Part shown: in pieces, positions 34,955 to 43,153 of the stretch | How the letters are laid out: each line of letters opens with the position of its first letter | Position numbering within the stretch: position 1 is the stretch's first letter | From: Paenibacillus methanolicus | GTDB taxonomy: Bacteria > Bacillota > Bacilli > Paenibacillales > Paenibacillaceae | Direction: 5' to 3' | NCBI RefSeq assembly: GCF_008124765.1 | Contig: NZ_VNHS01000016.1 | Coordinates: forward strand, 47,399 to 111,398 | DNA: 64,000 bases | Made by a program: the position numbers and the translations under genes | Notes under the pieces: generated by a model | Seen by the model: only the letters and a program-made list of their open reading frames with translations | What the model was told of the DNA's origin: nothing | Databases searched by the model: none

Positions 34955-35959
34955 TTACAGACCTTTGGATGCGATATATGCAGCCAGGTCAACAACGCGG
35001 TTGGAGTAGCCCCACTCGTTGTCATACCAGGAAATAACTTTAACCATGTTGCCTTCTACAACCATCGTCGACAGCGCGTCGATCGTCGAGGAAGCTGGGT
35101 CGCCGTTGTAGTCGCTCGATACAAGCGGCTCATCGGAGTAGTTGAGGATGCCTTTCAGAGGGCCTTCAGCCGCTTCTTTCAGAGCATTGTTCACTTCTTC
35201 AACCGTTACGTTAACTTTCAGTTCTGCAACGAGATCCGTTACGGAAACGTTAGGCGTAGGAACGCGCATAGCCATGCCGTTCAGTTTGCCTTTCAGCTCA
35301 GGCAGTACCAAGGATACCGCTTTAGCAGCGCCCGTGGAGGAAGGAATGATGTTCTCAGCTGCTGCGCGAGCACGGCGCAGGTCTTTGTGAGGAACGTCAA
35401 GTACGGATTGATCGTTCGTGTACGAGTGAATCGTCGTCATCATACCTTTTACGATACCGAATTTGTCGTTCAGAACTTTGGCGAAAGGAGCCAGACAGTT
35501 CGTCGTGCAAGAAGCATTCGAGATAACCGTGTGCGCTGCCGGATCGTATTTGTCTTCGTTTACGCCCATAACAACCGTGATATCTTCGTTCGTAGCCGGT
35601 GCGGAGATGATAACTTTCTTCGCGCCGCCTTTCAGGTGAAGCTCGGCTTTTTCTTTCGCCGTGAAGATACCCGTCGATTCTACGACGATCTCTGCGCCAA
35701 CGCTGCCCCAAGGAAGGTTCTCTGGGTTGCGCTCGGCGAATACTTTGATTTCTTTGCCGTTTACGATCAGGGCGCCTTCTTTAGCTTCTACCGTGCCATC
35801 GAATTTACCGTGAGTCGTGTCATATTTGAGCAGGTGAGCCAGCGTGTTCGTGTCTGTCAGATCGTTGACTGCGACGATTTCTACGTTCGGGTTGTTGAAA
35901 GATGCGCGGAACACGTTGCGGCCGATACGGCCAAATCCGTTAATACCTACTTTTACCAT
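34955..35959 (-). CDS. gapA: Glyceraldehyde-3-phosphate dehydrogenase, glycolytic
   Basis: A 334-residue NAD-dependent enzyme. VKVGINGFGRIGRNVFRA is the Rossmann start, SNASCTTNCLAP carries the catalytic Cys, and SWYDNEWGYSNRVVDL is near the end. Start ATG 35959 is chosen because TAGGAGG precedes it; the longer frame to 35989 is rejected. Its place directly after cggR marks it as the glycolytic GapA rather than the gluconeogenic GapB. Confidence 0.97.
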   Translation of the reverse strand: MVKVGINGFGRIGRNVFRASFNNPNVEIVAVNDLTDTNTLAHLLKYDTTHGKFDGTVEAKEGALIVNGKEIKVFAERNPENLPWGSVGAEIVVESTGIFTAKEKAELHLKGGAKKVIISAPATNEDITVVMGVNEDKYDPAAHTVISNASCTTNCLAPFAKVLNDKFGIVKGMMTTIHSYTNDQSVLDVPHKDLRRARAAAENIIPSSTGAAKAVSLVLPELKGKLNGMAMRVPTPNVSVTDLVAELKVNVTVEEVNNALKEAAEGPLKGILNYSDEPLVSSDYNGDPASSTIDALSTMVVEGNMVKVISWYDNEWGYSNRVVDLAAYIASKGL

Positions 35960-36045
35960 GCGGGTTTGCCTCCTAAAGGTAATTTTCAATATATCTCAAG
36001 ACCTCGTGCAAGCGGCGTCTTGCAGCCTGCCCGCGTCGGTCAAGA

Positions 36046-37095
36046 TCACGTAGTGCTGATTGCGGCTTCCCGGTCGAGCAGCGCTGCGATCTCAAGCGCG
36101 GCCGCCTCGTCGGTGACGAGCACGTCGTCGTGCCCGAATTGCATAATCGCGGCGATGGCCTCGCCCTTGCTGCTTCCGCCCGCGATCGCGATGACCACTT
36201 CTGTCGCCATAATATCTTCAAGCCGCAGTCCAATAGTAGGCATGCGGTGTACGACGGTGCCGGTCCGGTCGAAATAGTACCCGAACGCTTCCGCGTGCGC
36301 CCCTTCTGCCTGTAGAGCTTCGATGAAGGTCGCATCCAGCCGCCGTCTGCGTGCCATGACCATAGCGTCCCCGATGCCGTGCACGACAATGCGGGCGCTT
36401 CGGATGACATCCACGATTTCTCGCACGTTCGGTTCTTGCATGAGCGTCGTGTATGCCTCTTCGCCCAGATGGTCCGGGACGTGAAGCAGCCGATACTGCG
36501 CGCCGGTCCGCTTGGCCATCGTAGAGGCCAGCGTGTTCGCCTGGTAGTCCATGCTCTCGCCGAGTCCGCCTCGGGCGGGCACGAACCAATTGCCCTTCAG
36601 CGGCGTCTGCGTCGTCAGCTGATTGGCCATTTGCGCGAGCGTCGTTCCGCCGGTGATAGCGACGACGTCGTCTTTCTCCATGTGCTTGCGAAGCACGGCG
36701 CAGCCGGCTAAGCCAAGCTCGCGTTTCGTATGCCGCGACGTTTCGGAATCGCCGGGCACGATCACGACCTGTTTTAATCCGTACCGGGTACGGATGCGTT
36801 CTTCCAGATCGGACAAGCCGAACATTTGCTGATAGAGCGGCTCCATCTCGTCCAGTAGCTTCTTACCCTCTTCCGTAATGCGCATACCGCCTGCCTCGAT
36901 CTGAAGCAGTCCTTGCGATTTCAGAAAATCGGTCTCGGCCCGCAGCACCCGCTCCGTTATCTCGAGCGAAGCGGCCAGCGTGCGGCGTCCGATCATATCG
37001 GAGAGCATCACCTGGCGGAGGATGAGATAACGCTTCTTCATCACCACGAGCAGATCCGGCAGGAGCTTCTGTTGTATTTCGATGAGAGACTGCAT
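36046..37095 (-). CDS. cggR: Central glycolytic genes regulator CggR
   Basis: A 349-residue SorC/DeoR-type repressor. The N-terminal HTH includes MIGRRTLAASLEITERVLRA. The C-terminal phosphosugar-binding domain carries GGTTLAQMANQL and VIAIAGGSSKGEAIAA. In B. subtilis fructose-1,6-bisphosphate weakens DNA binding. The frame opens at GTG 37110, but MQSLIEIQQKLLPDLL at 37095 lines up with the known B. subtilis N-terminus. It heads the glycolytic operon, and a matching operator lies just upstream, so it represses itself and the operon. Confidence 0.93.
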   Translation of the reverse strand: MQSLIEIQQKLLPDLLVVMKKRYLILRQVMLSDMIGRRTLAASLEITERVLRAETDFLKSQGLLQIEAGGMRITEEGKKLLDEMEPLYQQMFGLSDLEERIRTRYGLKQVVIVPGDSETSRHTKRELGLAGCAVLRKHMEKDDVVAITGGTTLAQMANQLTTQTPLKGNWFVPARGGLGESMDYQANTLASTMAKRTGAQYRLLHVPDHLGEEAYTTLMQEPNVREIVDVIRSARIVVHGIGDAMVMARRRRLDATFIEALQAEGAHAEAFGYYFDRTGTVVHRMPTIGLRLEDIMATEVVIAIAGGSSKGEAIAAIMQFGHDDVLVTDEAAALEIAALLDREAAISTT

Positions 37096-37145
37096 GATGC
37101 TCACATCCACTCCATTATTGCCGAATTGGGTCTTGAATTAACAGG

Positions 37146-37181
37146 GACACAAAGCGTCCCGCCTGTTCGTTTTAAGTCCCA
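37146..37181 (-). promoter_or_regulatory. CggR operator
   Basis: The known tandem pattern is CGGGAC-N6-TGTC-N4-CGGGAC-N6-TGTC. On the minus strand the second half matches exactly (CGGGAC at 37161-37156, TGTC at 37149-37146). The first half is TGGGAC-N6-CGAA with the correct N4 spacing. It lies at and just after the predicted transcription start. Confidence 0.8.
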
Positions 37182-37186
37182 CCATC

Positions 37187-37215
37187 ATTGTACTCCAAAC
37201 CCTGGGGAGGAGCAA
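37187..37215 (-). promoter_or_regulatory. SigA promoter of cggR-gapA operon
   Basis: Minus strand: -35 TTGCTC (37215-37210), 17-bp spacer, -10 TACAAT (37192-37187). The CggR operator begins right after it. Confidence 0.7.
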
Positions 37216-37336
37216 GTTGGGTTTTCCAAATGAAACCGGTTACCGAAGCTCTTTTTCATAAATTTTTCTTTTCGTAGCCGCTTGCATTTTCTTTTTCTAT
37301 GGGTTACAATGAATCTCGCTATCGCTTACTGAATAC

Positions 37337-37411
37337 GCGCCCGTGGTCCAATGGATATGACGTAGGCCTCCGGAGCCTGAGATCGAGGTTCGATCCCTCG
37401 CGGGCGCGCCA
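37337..37411 (+). tRNA. tRNA-Arg (CCG)
   Basis: The acceptor stem GCGCCCG/CGGGCGC is followed by GCCA. The anticodon loop CTCCGGA gives anticodon CCG, and the T loop is TTCGATC. CCA is encoded. A tRNA-Arg gene beside clpP is also the B. subtilis arrangement. Confidence 0.95.
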
Positions 37412-37435
37412 TTACTTTACTACGAACGAAACAAC

Positions 37436-37458
37436 AACCGGCCTTCGCCGGTTTTTTT
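37436..37458 (+). terminator. Terminator of tRNA-Arg
   Basis: Stem aaccggc/gccggtt with a 4-base loop, followed by a run of U residues. Confidence 0.8.
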
Positions 37459-37468
37459 GTTTTCATAG

Positions 37469-37485
37469 TCTGACCATTTTTGACT
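37469..37485 (-). promoter_or_regulatory. CtsR box at clpP promoter
   Basis: The minus strand reads AGTCAAAAATGGTCAGA, one mismatch from the CtsR consensus RGTCAAANANRGTCAAA. It overlaps the clpP -35 box, as expected for heat-shock repression by CtsR. Confidence 0.7.
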
Positions 37486-37508
37486 TTTGCGAAACAATCC
37501 GGTATGAT
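37480..37508 (+). promoter_or_regulatory. SigA promoter of clpP
   Basis: -35 TTGACT (37480-37485), 17-bp spacer, -10 TATGAT (37503-37508). Confidence 0.75.
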
Positions 37509-37598
37509 GGGCTTACGCTTACATAGCCTTACCCCGGATCGGGTTTTAATCCCTGCGTCCGAGGTAATACTTGATAACCATTAAGGAGGGACTTGGAC

Positions 37599-38180
37599 AT
37601 GAATTTCGTACCTATGGTCATTGAGCAAAGCAACCGCGGCGAACGTGCCTACGACATCTACTCCCGTCTGTTGAAGGACCGCATCGTTTTCCTTGGCACG
37701 CCGGTGAACGACGTCGTCGCCAACTCCATCATCGCGCAGCTGCTATTTCTGGCGGCGGATGATCCCGAGAAAGATATTTCGCTTTACATCAACAGTCCTG
37801 GCGGTTCTGTCTCCGCAGGTCTCGCCATTTTCGATACGATGCAGTTCATCAAGCCGGACGTCTCCACGATCTGCGTCGGACTCGCCGCTTCCATGGGCGC
37901 TTTCCTGCTGGCCGCCGGCGCCAAAGGCAAACGTTTCGCCCTTCCGAACAGCGAAGTGATGATTCACCAGCCGCTCGGCGGCGCGCAAGGTCAAGCAAGC
38001 GATATCGAGATTCGCGCCAAGCACATTCTGAAGACGCGCGACACGCTCAACCGGATCTTGTCCGAACGGACGGGGCAGCCGCTGGAGAAAATCGAGCGCG
38101 ATACCGACCGCGACTATTTCATGAGCGCGGAAGAAGCTTTCAAGTATGGTCTTGTCGATAAAGTCATCGAGAAAATATAA
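37599..38180 (+). CDS. clpP: ATP-dependent Clp protease proteolytic subunit
   Basis: A 193-residue serine protease that forms the 14-subunit chamber used with ClpX or ClpC. The catalytic triad is Ser98 (GLAASMGAF), His123 (MIHQP) and Asp172 (DRDYF). AAGGAGGG lies eight bases before ATG 37599; a TTG at 37593 is too close to it. It is controlled by a SigA promoter with an overlapping CtsR box and ends in a strong terminator. Confidence 0.97.
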   Translation: MNFVPMVIEQSNRGERAYDIYSRLLKDRIVFLGTPVNDVVANSIIAQLLFLAADDPEKDISLYINSPGGSVSAGLAIFDTMQFIKPDVSTICVGLAASMGAFLLAAGAKGKRFALPNSEVMIHQPLGGAQGQASDIEIRAKHILKTRDTLNRILSERTGQPLEKIERDTDRDYFMSAEEAFKYGLVDKVIEKI

Positions 38181-38188
38181 TGCCCCGC

Positions 38189-38222
38189 AAAGACCCGACA
38201 GCTTGCCTGCCGGGTCTTTGTT
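38189..38222 (+). terminator. Terminator of clpP
   Basis: Outer stem aaagacccg/cgggtcttt followed by a T-rich run. Confidence 0.75.
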
Positions 38223-38396
38223 TATCTCCGCTCACCCCCCCGCAATTACCACACTAATTCCTAATTGTCAACAAAAATTCGTTGATCCGAATTCATGACC
38301 ACTCCATGCCGCTTTCATGATACGATGTACTAAATCATTCCAATTACACCTTAGGTTAGGGCACATAAAATCTTATTTTATGGAGTTGCTTTCGTT

Positions 38397-38711
38397 ATGA
38401 ATCGATCTCAATCTATCGCGAGCGTTCGTTCCTTTCTTCGTCACGAGAGTGAAGAGCCTGCGTTTTATGAATCTTATCCTTCCGCGTTCGGCGCCTCCTT
38501 CATTCGGGAATCGGACGATACGCCTTCGGAGCCGAATATCTATTTGCCGATGCAGGACAAATCCATGTTGCTTCGTCCGCTCAGCGATACGCACCTGATG
38601 GAGGTCTATCACGAAGCCAAGGCGATGCGTCTGTCGAACGAATTCATCGCGCTCATCGAACATGCGCTTGAACAGCGCGGCATCTCGCTTATCGACAACG
38701 ACAACAATTAA
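38397..38711 (+). CDS. Sda-like sporulation histidine kinase inhibitor, extended N-terminus
   Basis: The C-terminal half, LRPLSDTHLMEVYHEAKAM then RLSNEFIALIEHALEQRGI, matches the helical hairpin of Sda, which blocks KinA autophosphorylation in Bacillus when replication is disturbed. Sda is about 46-52 residues. The full frame gives 104 residues from ATG 38397 (GGAG upstream). An internal ATG at 38565, eight bases after AGGA, would give a 48-residue protein of normal Sda size. Both are possible. The first 56 residues are Ser/Glu-rich and match nothing I recognise. It is monocistronic and ends at a strong terminator. Confidence 0.7.
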   Translation: MNRSQSIASVRSFLRHESEEPAFYESYPSAFGASFIRESDDTPSEPNIYLPMQDKSMLLRPLSDTHLMEVYHEAKAMRLSNEFIALIEHALEQRGISLIDNDNN

Positions 38712-38759
38712 TACGACTCGCGTACGTACTGCCTCTATGGGAGGCGGCCCGCGCAACAT

Positions 38760-38796
38760 AAAAAGGCAGCTGCCATCGGGCAGCTGCCTCTTTATT
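38760..38796. terminator. Bidirectional terminator between Sda-like and SIMPL genes
   Basis: A perfect 11-bp stem aggcagctgcc/ggcagctgcct with a 4-base loop, A-rich on one side and T-rich on the other. Confidence 0.8.
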
Positions 38797-39604
38797 ATTG
38801 CATTTCGTAAGATACCGTTACGCTCGTCGAGACCGTCACTTCGCCCGTCTGCACGGAGCTTCCGCCCGCCGAGTCGGCTGCGGATTCCGCCATGATCTTC
38901 GCCGTCTGGAAGATCGGAACGCTTGCGACATCGCCTTGCGTAATGTTAACGACCTGCTTCACCGCGCGGCCGCCCGCTTTGGCGAGGACGTCGGCTTTGC
39001 GCTTCGCTTGGGCCATCGCTTTCTCCATCGCTTGCAGCTCGTATTGCTCTTGGTTCTCCACGTCGAACCGTACGCCGTCTACGCGATTAGCACCTGCGGT
39101 CGATAAGTTATCGAGCAGCGCGCCGATACCGTCGAGGTTGCGGCTCGTAATTTCGATGCTGTGCGTGGCCGTGTAGCCGATAATTTTGCTCGTGCCGTCC
39201 TTCTCGTTGTACTGGTACTGCGGTTGGACGTAGAACCCGGTCGTCTTGACGTCCTTCTTATCGAGCTTGTACGTCGTGAAGAGCAGCTTCTCGATCGCCG
39301 CGAACTGGGCCGCGTTCTTCGCCTGCGCTTCCTTCGCCGTCGCCGCTTTCGTCTCGACCCCGGCATTGATGTACGCCACATCCGGCGCGACCTTGATCTC
39401 GCCTTTACCCGCTACCGTAATCAGTCCCCGTTCCACGCTCACCGTCTCCGCCGCCTTTACGAACGGGGTCGGTCCGCCCGCTCCGATAATCGTACCGAAA
39501 CCGATCGCCACCGCGAGTGCAGGCACCAGCAACAGCATCGGCCGCTTCTTCCCTTTATTCGTCTTCTGCTGTTCCGTTTGTCCGTCATGCGTGAATCGTA
39601 TCAT
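38795..39604 (-). CDS. Exported SIMPL-domain (DUF541) protein
   Basis: A 269-residue protein with a membrane anchor or signal segment (about 25-45) and an extracytoplasmic SIMPL domain. Its marks are GLITVAGKGEIKVAPDVAYIN at the domain start, QPQYQYNEKDGTSKIIGYTA, and a C-terminal VSTSVTVSYEMQ. The start is uncertain: ATG 39604 is preferred, but TTG 39613 lies closer to AGAAGGG. SIMPL proteins are oligomeric envelope proteins, some linked to stress resistance. Its role here is not known. Confidence 0.75.
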   Translation of the reverse strand: MIRFTHDGQTEQQKTNKGKKRPMLLLVPALAVAIGFGTIIGAGGPTPFVKAAETVSVERGLITVAGKGEIKVAPDVAYINAGVETKAATAKEAQAKNAAQFAAIEKLLFTTYKLDKKDVKTTGFYVQPQYQYNEKDGTSKIIGYTATHSIEITSRNLDGIGALLDNLSTAGANRVDGVRFDVENQEQYELQAMEKAMAQAKRKADVLAKAGGRAVKQVVNITQGDVASVPIFQTAKIMAESAADSAGGSSVQTGEVTVSTSVTVSYEMQ

Positions 39605-39795
39605 CGATCCCAACACCCTTCTTCTTGGTTTGTGACTACTAGACGCCGCCGCTCTCCGAATTGTTGCACGTCAACAGCATTTCCTTTCCGGCTCGAATTC
39701 AGTAGCCGACGGGGGCGCTGGATCCGTATCCGAGTTCCTCGCATCTTCGATCTGATTTCGGCGCCTGGCCATGAATTCATCCATCCCCGGAAAAC

Positions 39796-39825
39796 TAAAA
39801 AAAGCCCCCTGCGGGAGCTTTTTCG
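39796..39825 (-). terminator. Terminator of the rapZ-yvcK-whiA-HPr operon
   Basis: On the minus strand AGCTCCC pairs with GGGGGCT (loop GCA), then seven U residues. Confidence 0.7.
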
Positions 39826-39832
39826 CGATCCA

Positions 39833-40102
39833 TTATTGGTTCTCCAGTTCTTCCTTGCTGACCAGGTTCACTAAAGCGGTTACAGCTTGATCGGCGTCCG
39901 ATCCTTCCGCGCTGATTGTCACCTCGGTACCGGAGCTGATGGCCAGGCTCATAATACCCATAATCGATTTCGCGTTCACTTTCTTGTCGTCCTTCTCAAC
40001 GAAGACTTCGGACGAGAACTTATTCGCTTCCTGAACGAAAAGCGCGGCCGGTCTTGCGTGGAGACCTGTTTTCAGACGAACGACAACCGGGTGCCTTGTC
40101 AT
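39833..40102 (-). CDS. HPr-family phosphocarrier protein
   Basis: An 89-residue HPr-fold protein. His15 in TGLHARPAALFV is the PTS phosphorylation site, and Ser46 in AKSIMGIMSL is the HprK site. ATG 40102 follows AGGGGGTAAGG; a longer frame to 40144 is rejected. The position after whiA is where B. subtilis has crh, which lacks His15. Here both sites are intact, so the protein can in principle do PTS transport and, as HPr-Ser-P, bind CcpA. HprK is encoded at 59283-60221. Confidence 0.93.
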   Translation of the reverse strand: MTRHPVVVRLKTGLHARPAALFVQEANKFSSEVFVEKDDKKVNAKSIMGIMSLAISSGTEVTISAEGSDADQAVTALVNLVSKEELENQ

Positions 40103-40208
40103 CGAAACCTTACCCCCTATACGAAATTCAATCGTGCGATTCACGAGTGCAAAACGTCATTTTAATCACCATTATATCACTTTTGTTGCGCGAGCACTAG
40201 CCTTGCGG

Positions 40209-41138
40209 TTAGCCATTCCGTAACTTTTCCGCAATCTCGTCGATCTTGCGCAGCCGATGGTTGACGCCCGACTTGCTGACCTTGCCCTTGAGCATCTCTC
40301 CGACTTCCTTCAAGTTCATATCCGGATGCAGCAGACGGATTTCGGCGACTTCCCGCAGCTTATCGGGGAGGCTGTCGAGGCCGACTTGTTTTTGGAGCAG
40401 CTTTATATTATCGATCTGACGCACGGCGGCGCCGATCGTCTTGTTCAAATTCGCCGTCTCGCAGTTGACGATGCGGTTGACGGAATTACGCATGTCTCGC
40501 ATGATGCGGACGTCCTCGAACTTAAAGAGCGCCTGATGCGCGCCGATAATGTTCAAGAGCTCGATAATTTTCTCGCCCTCTTTCATGTAGAAGATAAAGC
40601 CTTTCTTCCGCTCGATGCATCTGGCGTTCAGATCGTACTTGTTGGCCAGCTCCACGAGCGCCTGGCAGTGCTCTTCATACATGCAGGCGATCTCCAGATG
40701 ATAGGAAGATCCTTCCGGGTTGTTGACCGATCCTCCGGCGAGGAACGCGCCGCGCAGGTACGATCGTTTGCAGCACGATTTGCGGAGCATCTCCTTGTCA
40801 ATGCCTTGGTTGAACATGAAGCCTTCGGAGACGATGCGCAGTTCGCTTAGAATCTCTTGCACGTTGACCGGGATGCGCACGATATAGACGTTGTTTTTCT
40901 TAAGCCGCATCTTCTTGCGCACGAGCAGTTCGGTATGTACCGCAAACTGTTTCTTGATCAGCGAATAAATTCGCCTTGCGATTGCGGCGTTTTCCGTCGA
41001 GATGTCGAGAATGACTTTGCGACTGGATAGTTGAACGGAGCCGTTCATTCGAATGAGCGCGGACAGTTCCGCCTTTTCGCAGCACGGATCGGCTTCAATC
41101 ATCGTCAGTTCTTTCTTGGTTTGCGCTGCAAAAGACAT
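40209..41138 (-). CDS. whiA: WhiA sporulation/cell-division regulator
   Basis: A 309-residue protein with an N-terminal LAGLIDADG-like fold (RGAFLAGGSVNNPEGSSYHLEI) lacking nuclease function and a C-terminal HTH (DMNLKEVGEMLKGKVSKSGVNHRLRKI). In Bacillus it affects division and chromosome segregation. It is co-transcribed after yvcK with a 6-bp gap and before the HPr gene. Confidence 0.94.
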   Translation of the reverse strand: MSFAAQTKKELTMIEADPCCEKAELSALIRMNGSVQLSSRKVILDISTENAAIARRIYSLIKKQFAVHTELLVRKKMRLKKNNVYIVRIPVNVQEILSELRIVSEGFMFNQGIDKEMLRKSCCKRSYLRGAFLAGGSVNNPEGSSYHLEIACMYEEHCQALVELANKYDLNARCIERKKGFIFYMKEGEKIIELLNIIGAHQALFKFEDVRIMRDMRNSVNRIVNCETANLNKTIGAAVRQIDNIKLLQKQVGLDSLPDKLREVAEIRLLHPDMNLKEVGEMLKGKVSKSGVNHRLRKIDEIAEKLRNG

Positions 41139-41144
41139 CGTTGT

Positions 41145-42137
41145 TCACCTCTTTCGATTCATCCAATCTTCGACAAGCTGATAAATATGGTGGCTCAATC
41201 GCGCCGCGTCATGCCGTAGATATGTCCGGAACAGCACAAGTCGGTCCGCTATGACCTTGTAACCGCGGCTCTGTACTTCCTCCAGATCCAGATGCACGGC
41301 CTTCGCGCCTTTCTCGGCGTATCGCTCCTGCACCTGCGGCGGGATTTCGCCGTTGTTCACGATGACGTAATCGAACAGATGATGCCCGATATGCGCATGC
41401 ACCGCGTCCAAATGATCGCCCACCGAATAGTCGTCGGTCTCGCCCGGCTGCGTCATCACGTTGCAGACGAACATCTTGACCGCATCGGATTCGACGATCG
41501 CCTCGGCCAATTTCGGCACGAGCAGATTCGGAATAATGCTCGTATATAGACTGCCTGGTCCGATCAGGATCGCATCCGCTTCCCGGATCGCTTCAACCGC
41601 TTCCTCGAGCGGCTCGACCTCGGCCGGCTCAATGAACGCCCGCTTGATCGCCTGGCCCGCCTTCGGAATGTTCGATTCCCCCGTCACGATGGAGCCGTCC
41701 TCCATCTCGGCGTGCAGTACGATCGCTTGCCCGGCCGCCGGAAGCACCCGTCCCCGAACGGCCAATACGCGGCTGAGTTCGCGAACGCCGGTCACGAAAT
41801 CCCCGGAAATATCCGTCATCGCGGCCAACATCAAGTTCCCCAAACTGTGTCCGGCAAGTCCCGTTCCGGTATTGAACCGGTACTGCAGCATCTGGGCGAG
41901 CAATGGCTCAACGTCCGCCAGCGCAATGAGGACGTTGCGAATGTCGCCGGGCGGCGGCATTTGCAGTTCGCTGCGCAGGATGCCGGAGCTGCCGCCGTCG
42001 TCCGCCACCGTCACGATGGCCGTAATATCGAGCGGCTTCTCCTTCAGTCCCCTCAGCATAACGGAGAGCCCCGTACCGCCGCCGATGACGACAATACGGG
42101 GAAGTCGTTCTTCTGGTGTCGTGCCTTTCTGCTTCAT
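41145..42137 (-). CDS. yvcK: Gluconeogenesis factor YvcK (CofD-like)
   Basis: A 330-residue Rossmann-like protein related to 2-phospho-L-lactate transferase. The nucleotide-binding start is IVVIGGGTGLSVMLRGLK, followed by TVADDGGSSGILR and ADAILIGPGSLYTSIIPNLL. In Bacillus it binds UDP-sugars and supports growth on gluconeogenic carbon and cell shape. ATG 42137 follows GAGGTGAACGG. It is the middle gene of rapZ-yvcK-whiA. Confidence 0.94.
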   Translation of the reverse strand: MKQKGTTPEERLPRIVVIGGGTGLSVMLRGLKEKPLDITAIVTVADDGGSSGILRSELQMPPPGDIRNVLIALADVEPLLAQMLQYRFNTGTGLAGHSLGNLMLAAMTDISGDFVTGVRELSRVLAVRGRVLPAAGQAIVLHAEMEDGSIVTGESNIPKAGQAIKRAFIEPAEVEPLEEAVEAIREADAILIGPGSLYTSIIPNLLVPKLAEAIVESDAVKMFVCNVMTQPGETDDYSVGDHLDAVHAHIGHHLFDYVIVNNGEIPPQVQERYAEKGAKAVHLDLEEVQSRGYKVIADRLVLFRTYLRHDAARLSHHIYQLVEDWMNRKR

Positions 42138-42147
42138 CCGTTCACCT

Positions 42148-43035
42148 CTAGTGCCGATCGCGTTCCGCATCGCGGTGGCTGACGCGGATCGTCTCGGTAT
42201 CGCTTGCGCCGAGCATGCGGCCCAAGTATTCGGCAATCGCCACCGAGCGATGTTTGCCGCCCGTGCAGCCGATCCCGATGACGACCTGGCTCTTGCCTTC
42301 TTTGCGGTATTGGGGAATAAGGAACTGCAGCATATCGAGCAGCTTCGTCAGGAACGTCTGCGTCTCCGGCCACTTCATGACGTAATCGTAGACCTCCGGA
42401 TCCTGCCCGGTGTTCGGGCGCAGCTGCTCGACGTAGTGCGGGTTCGGCAGAAAACGGACGTCGTAGATCAAGTCCGCATCGATCGGAATGCCGTATTTGA
42501 ATCCGAACGAGGTGACGTTGATCGAAATCGAGCTTTGATCCGCGTTCGTGAACCTCGACATGATCCGGTCCTTCAGCTGCAGCGGCTTCAGATTGCTCGT
42601 GTCGATGACCTGCGTCGCCCAGCCCTTCAGATCCTCCAGCAGGCGGCGTTCATGCTGAATGCCTTCCAGCGGTAGCCCTTCGGGCGCGAGCGGATGGCGC
42701 CGGCGGCTTTCCTTGTAGCGCTGCACGAGCACGCCGTCCGTCGCATCGAGGAACAGAATCTCGTACCCGATCGTGTAGTGATCCTTCAAATAATTGAGCG
42801 ATTCCGATAACGCCGTGAAAAACTCCCGTCCGCGCAGGTCGATGACAAGCGCGACTTTGCCGATTTTGCCGTTCGACTGCTCGATCAGCTCGGCGAATTT
42901 CGGGATCAGCACCGGGGGTAAATTATCGACGCAGAAAAAACCGAGATCCTCGAGGCTCTGCACCGCAATCGTTTTGCCCGCGCCTGACATCCCTGTGATG
43001 ATGACCAGTTTCGCCATCGCCGTTCCCGTTTCCAT
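42148..43035 (-). CDS. rapZ: RNase adapter protein RapZ / YvcJ
   Basis: A 295-residue P-loop nucleotide-binding protein. Walker A is ITGMSGAGKTIAVQ, and the C-terminal domain has GCTGGKHRSVAIAEYLG. In E. coli RapZ directs RNase E to a small RNA, while in Bacillus YvcJ affects competence gene expression. AGGAGG lies eight bases before ATG 43035. It is the first gene of the yvcJ-yvcK-whiA-HPr operon. Confidence 0.95.
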   Translation of the reverse strand: METGTAMAKLVIITGMSGAGKTIAVQSLEDLGFFCVDNLPPVLIPKFAELIEQSNGKIGKVALVIDLRGREFFTALSESLNYLKDHYTIGYEILFLDATDGVLVQRYKESRRRHPLAPEGLPLEGIQHERRLLEDLKGWATQVIDTSNLKPLQLKDRIMSRFTNADQSSISINVTSFGFKYGIPIDADLIYDVRFLPNPHYVEQLRPNTGQDPEVYDYVMKWPETQTFLTKLLDMLQFLIPQYRKEGKSQVVIGIGCTGGKHRSVAIAEYLGRMLGASDTETIRVSHRDAERDRH

Positions 43036-43153
43036 CGCCGTTTCCTCCTACCCTAGTCGAAAATACCGACGTCCGGCGCCGAAGCGCCGAACCGCCTATA
43101 TCTTATATCAAAGCATGAATGCTCTGTTTATTCTTCGTCATCGCGAGCTTACG

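Noticed and set aside
38245..38290. DnaA-box-like sequences upstream of the Sda-like gene (attaccaca, ttgtcaaca)
   Set aside because: B. subtilis sda has DnaA boxes, but these copies carry two or three mismatches to TTATCCACA, too weak to claim.
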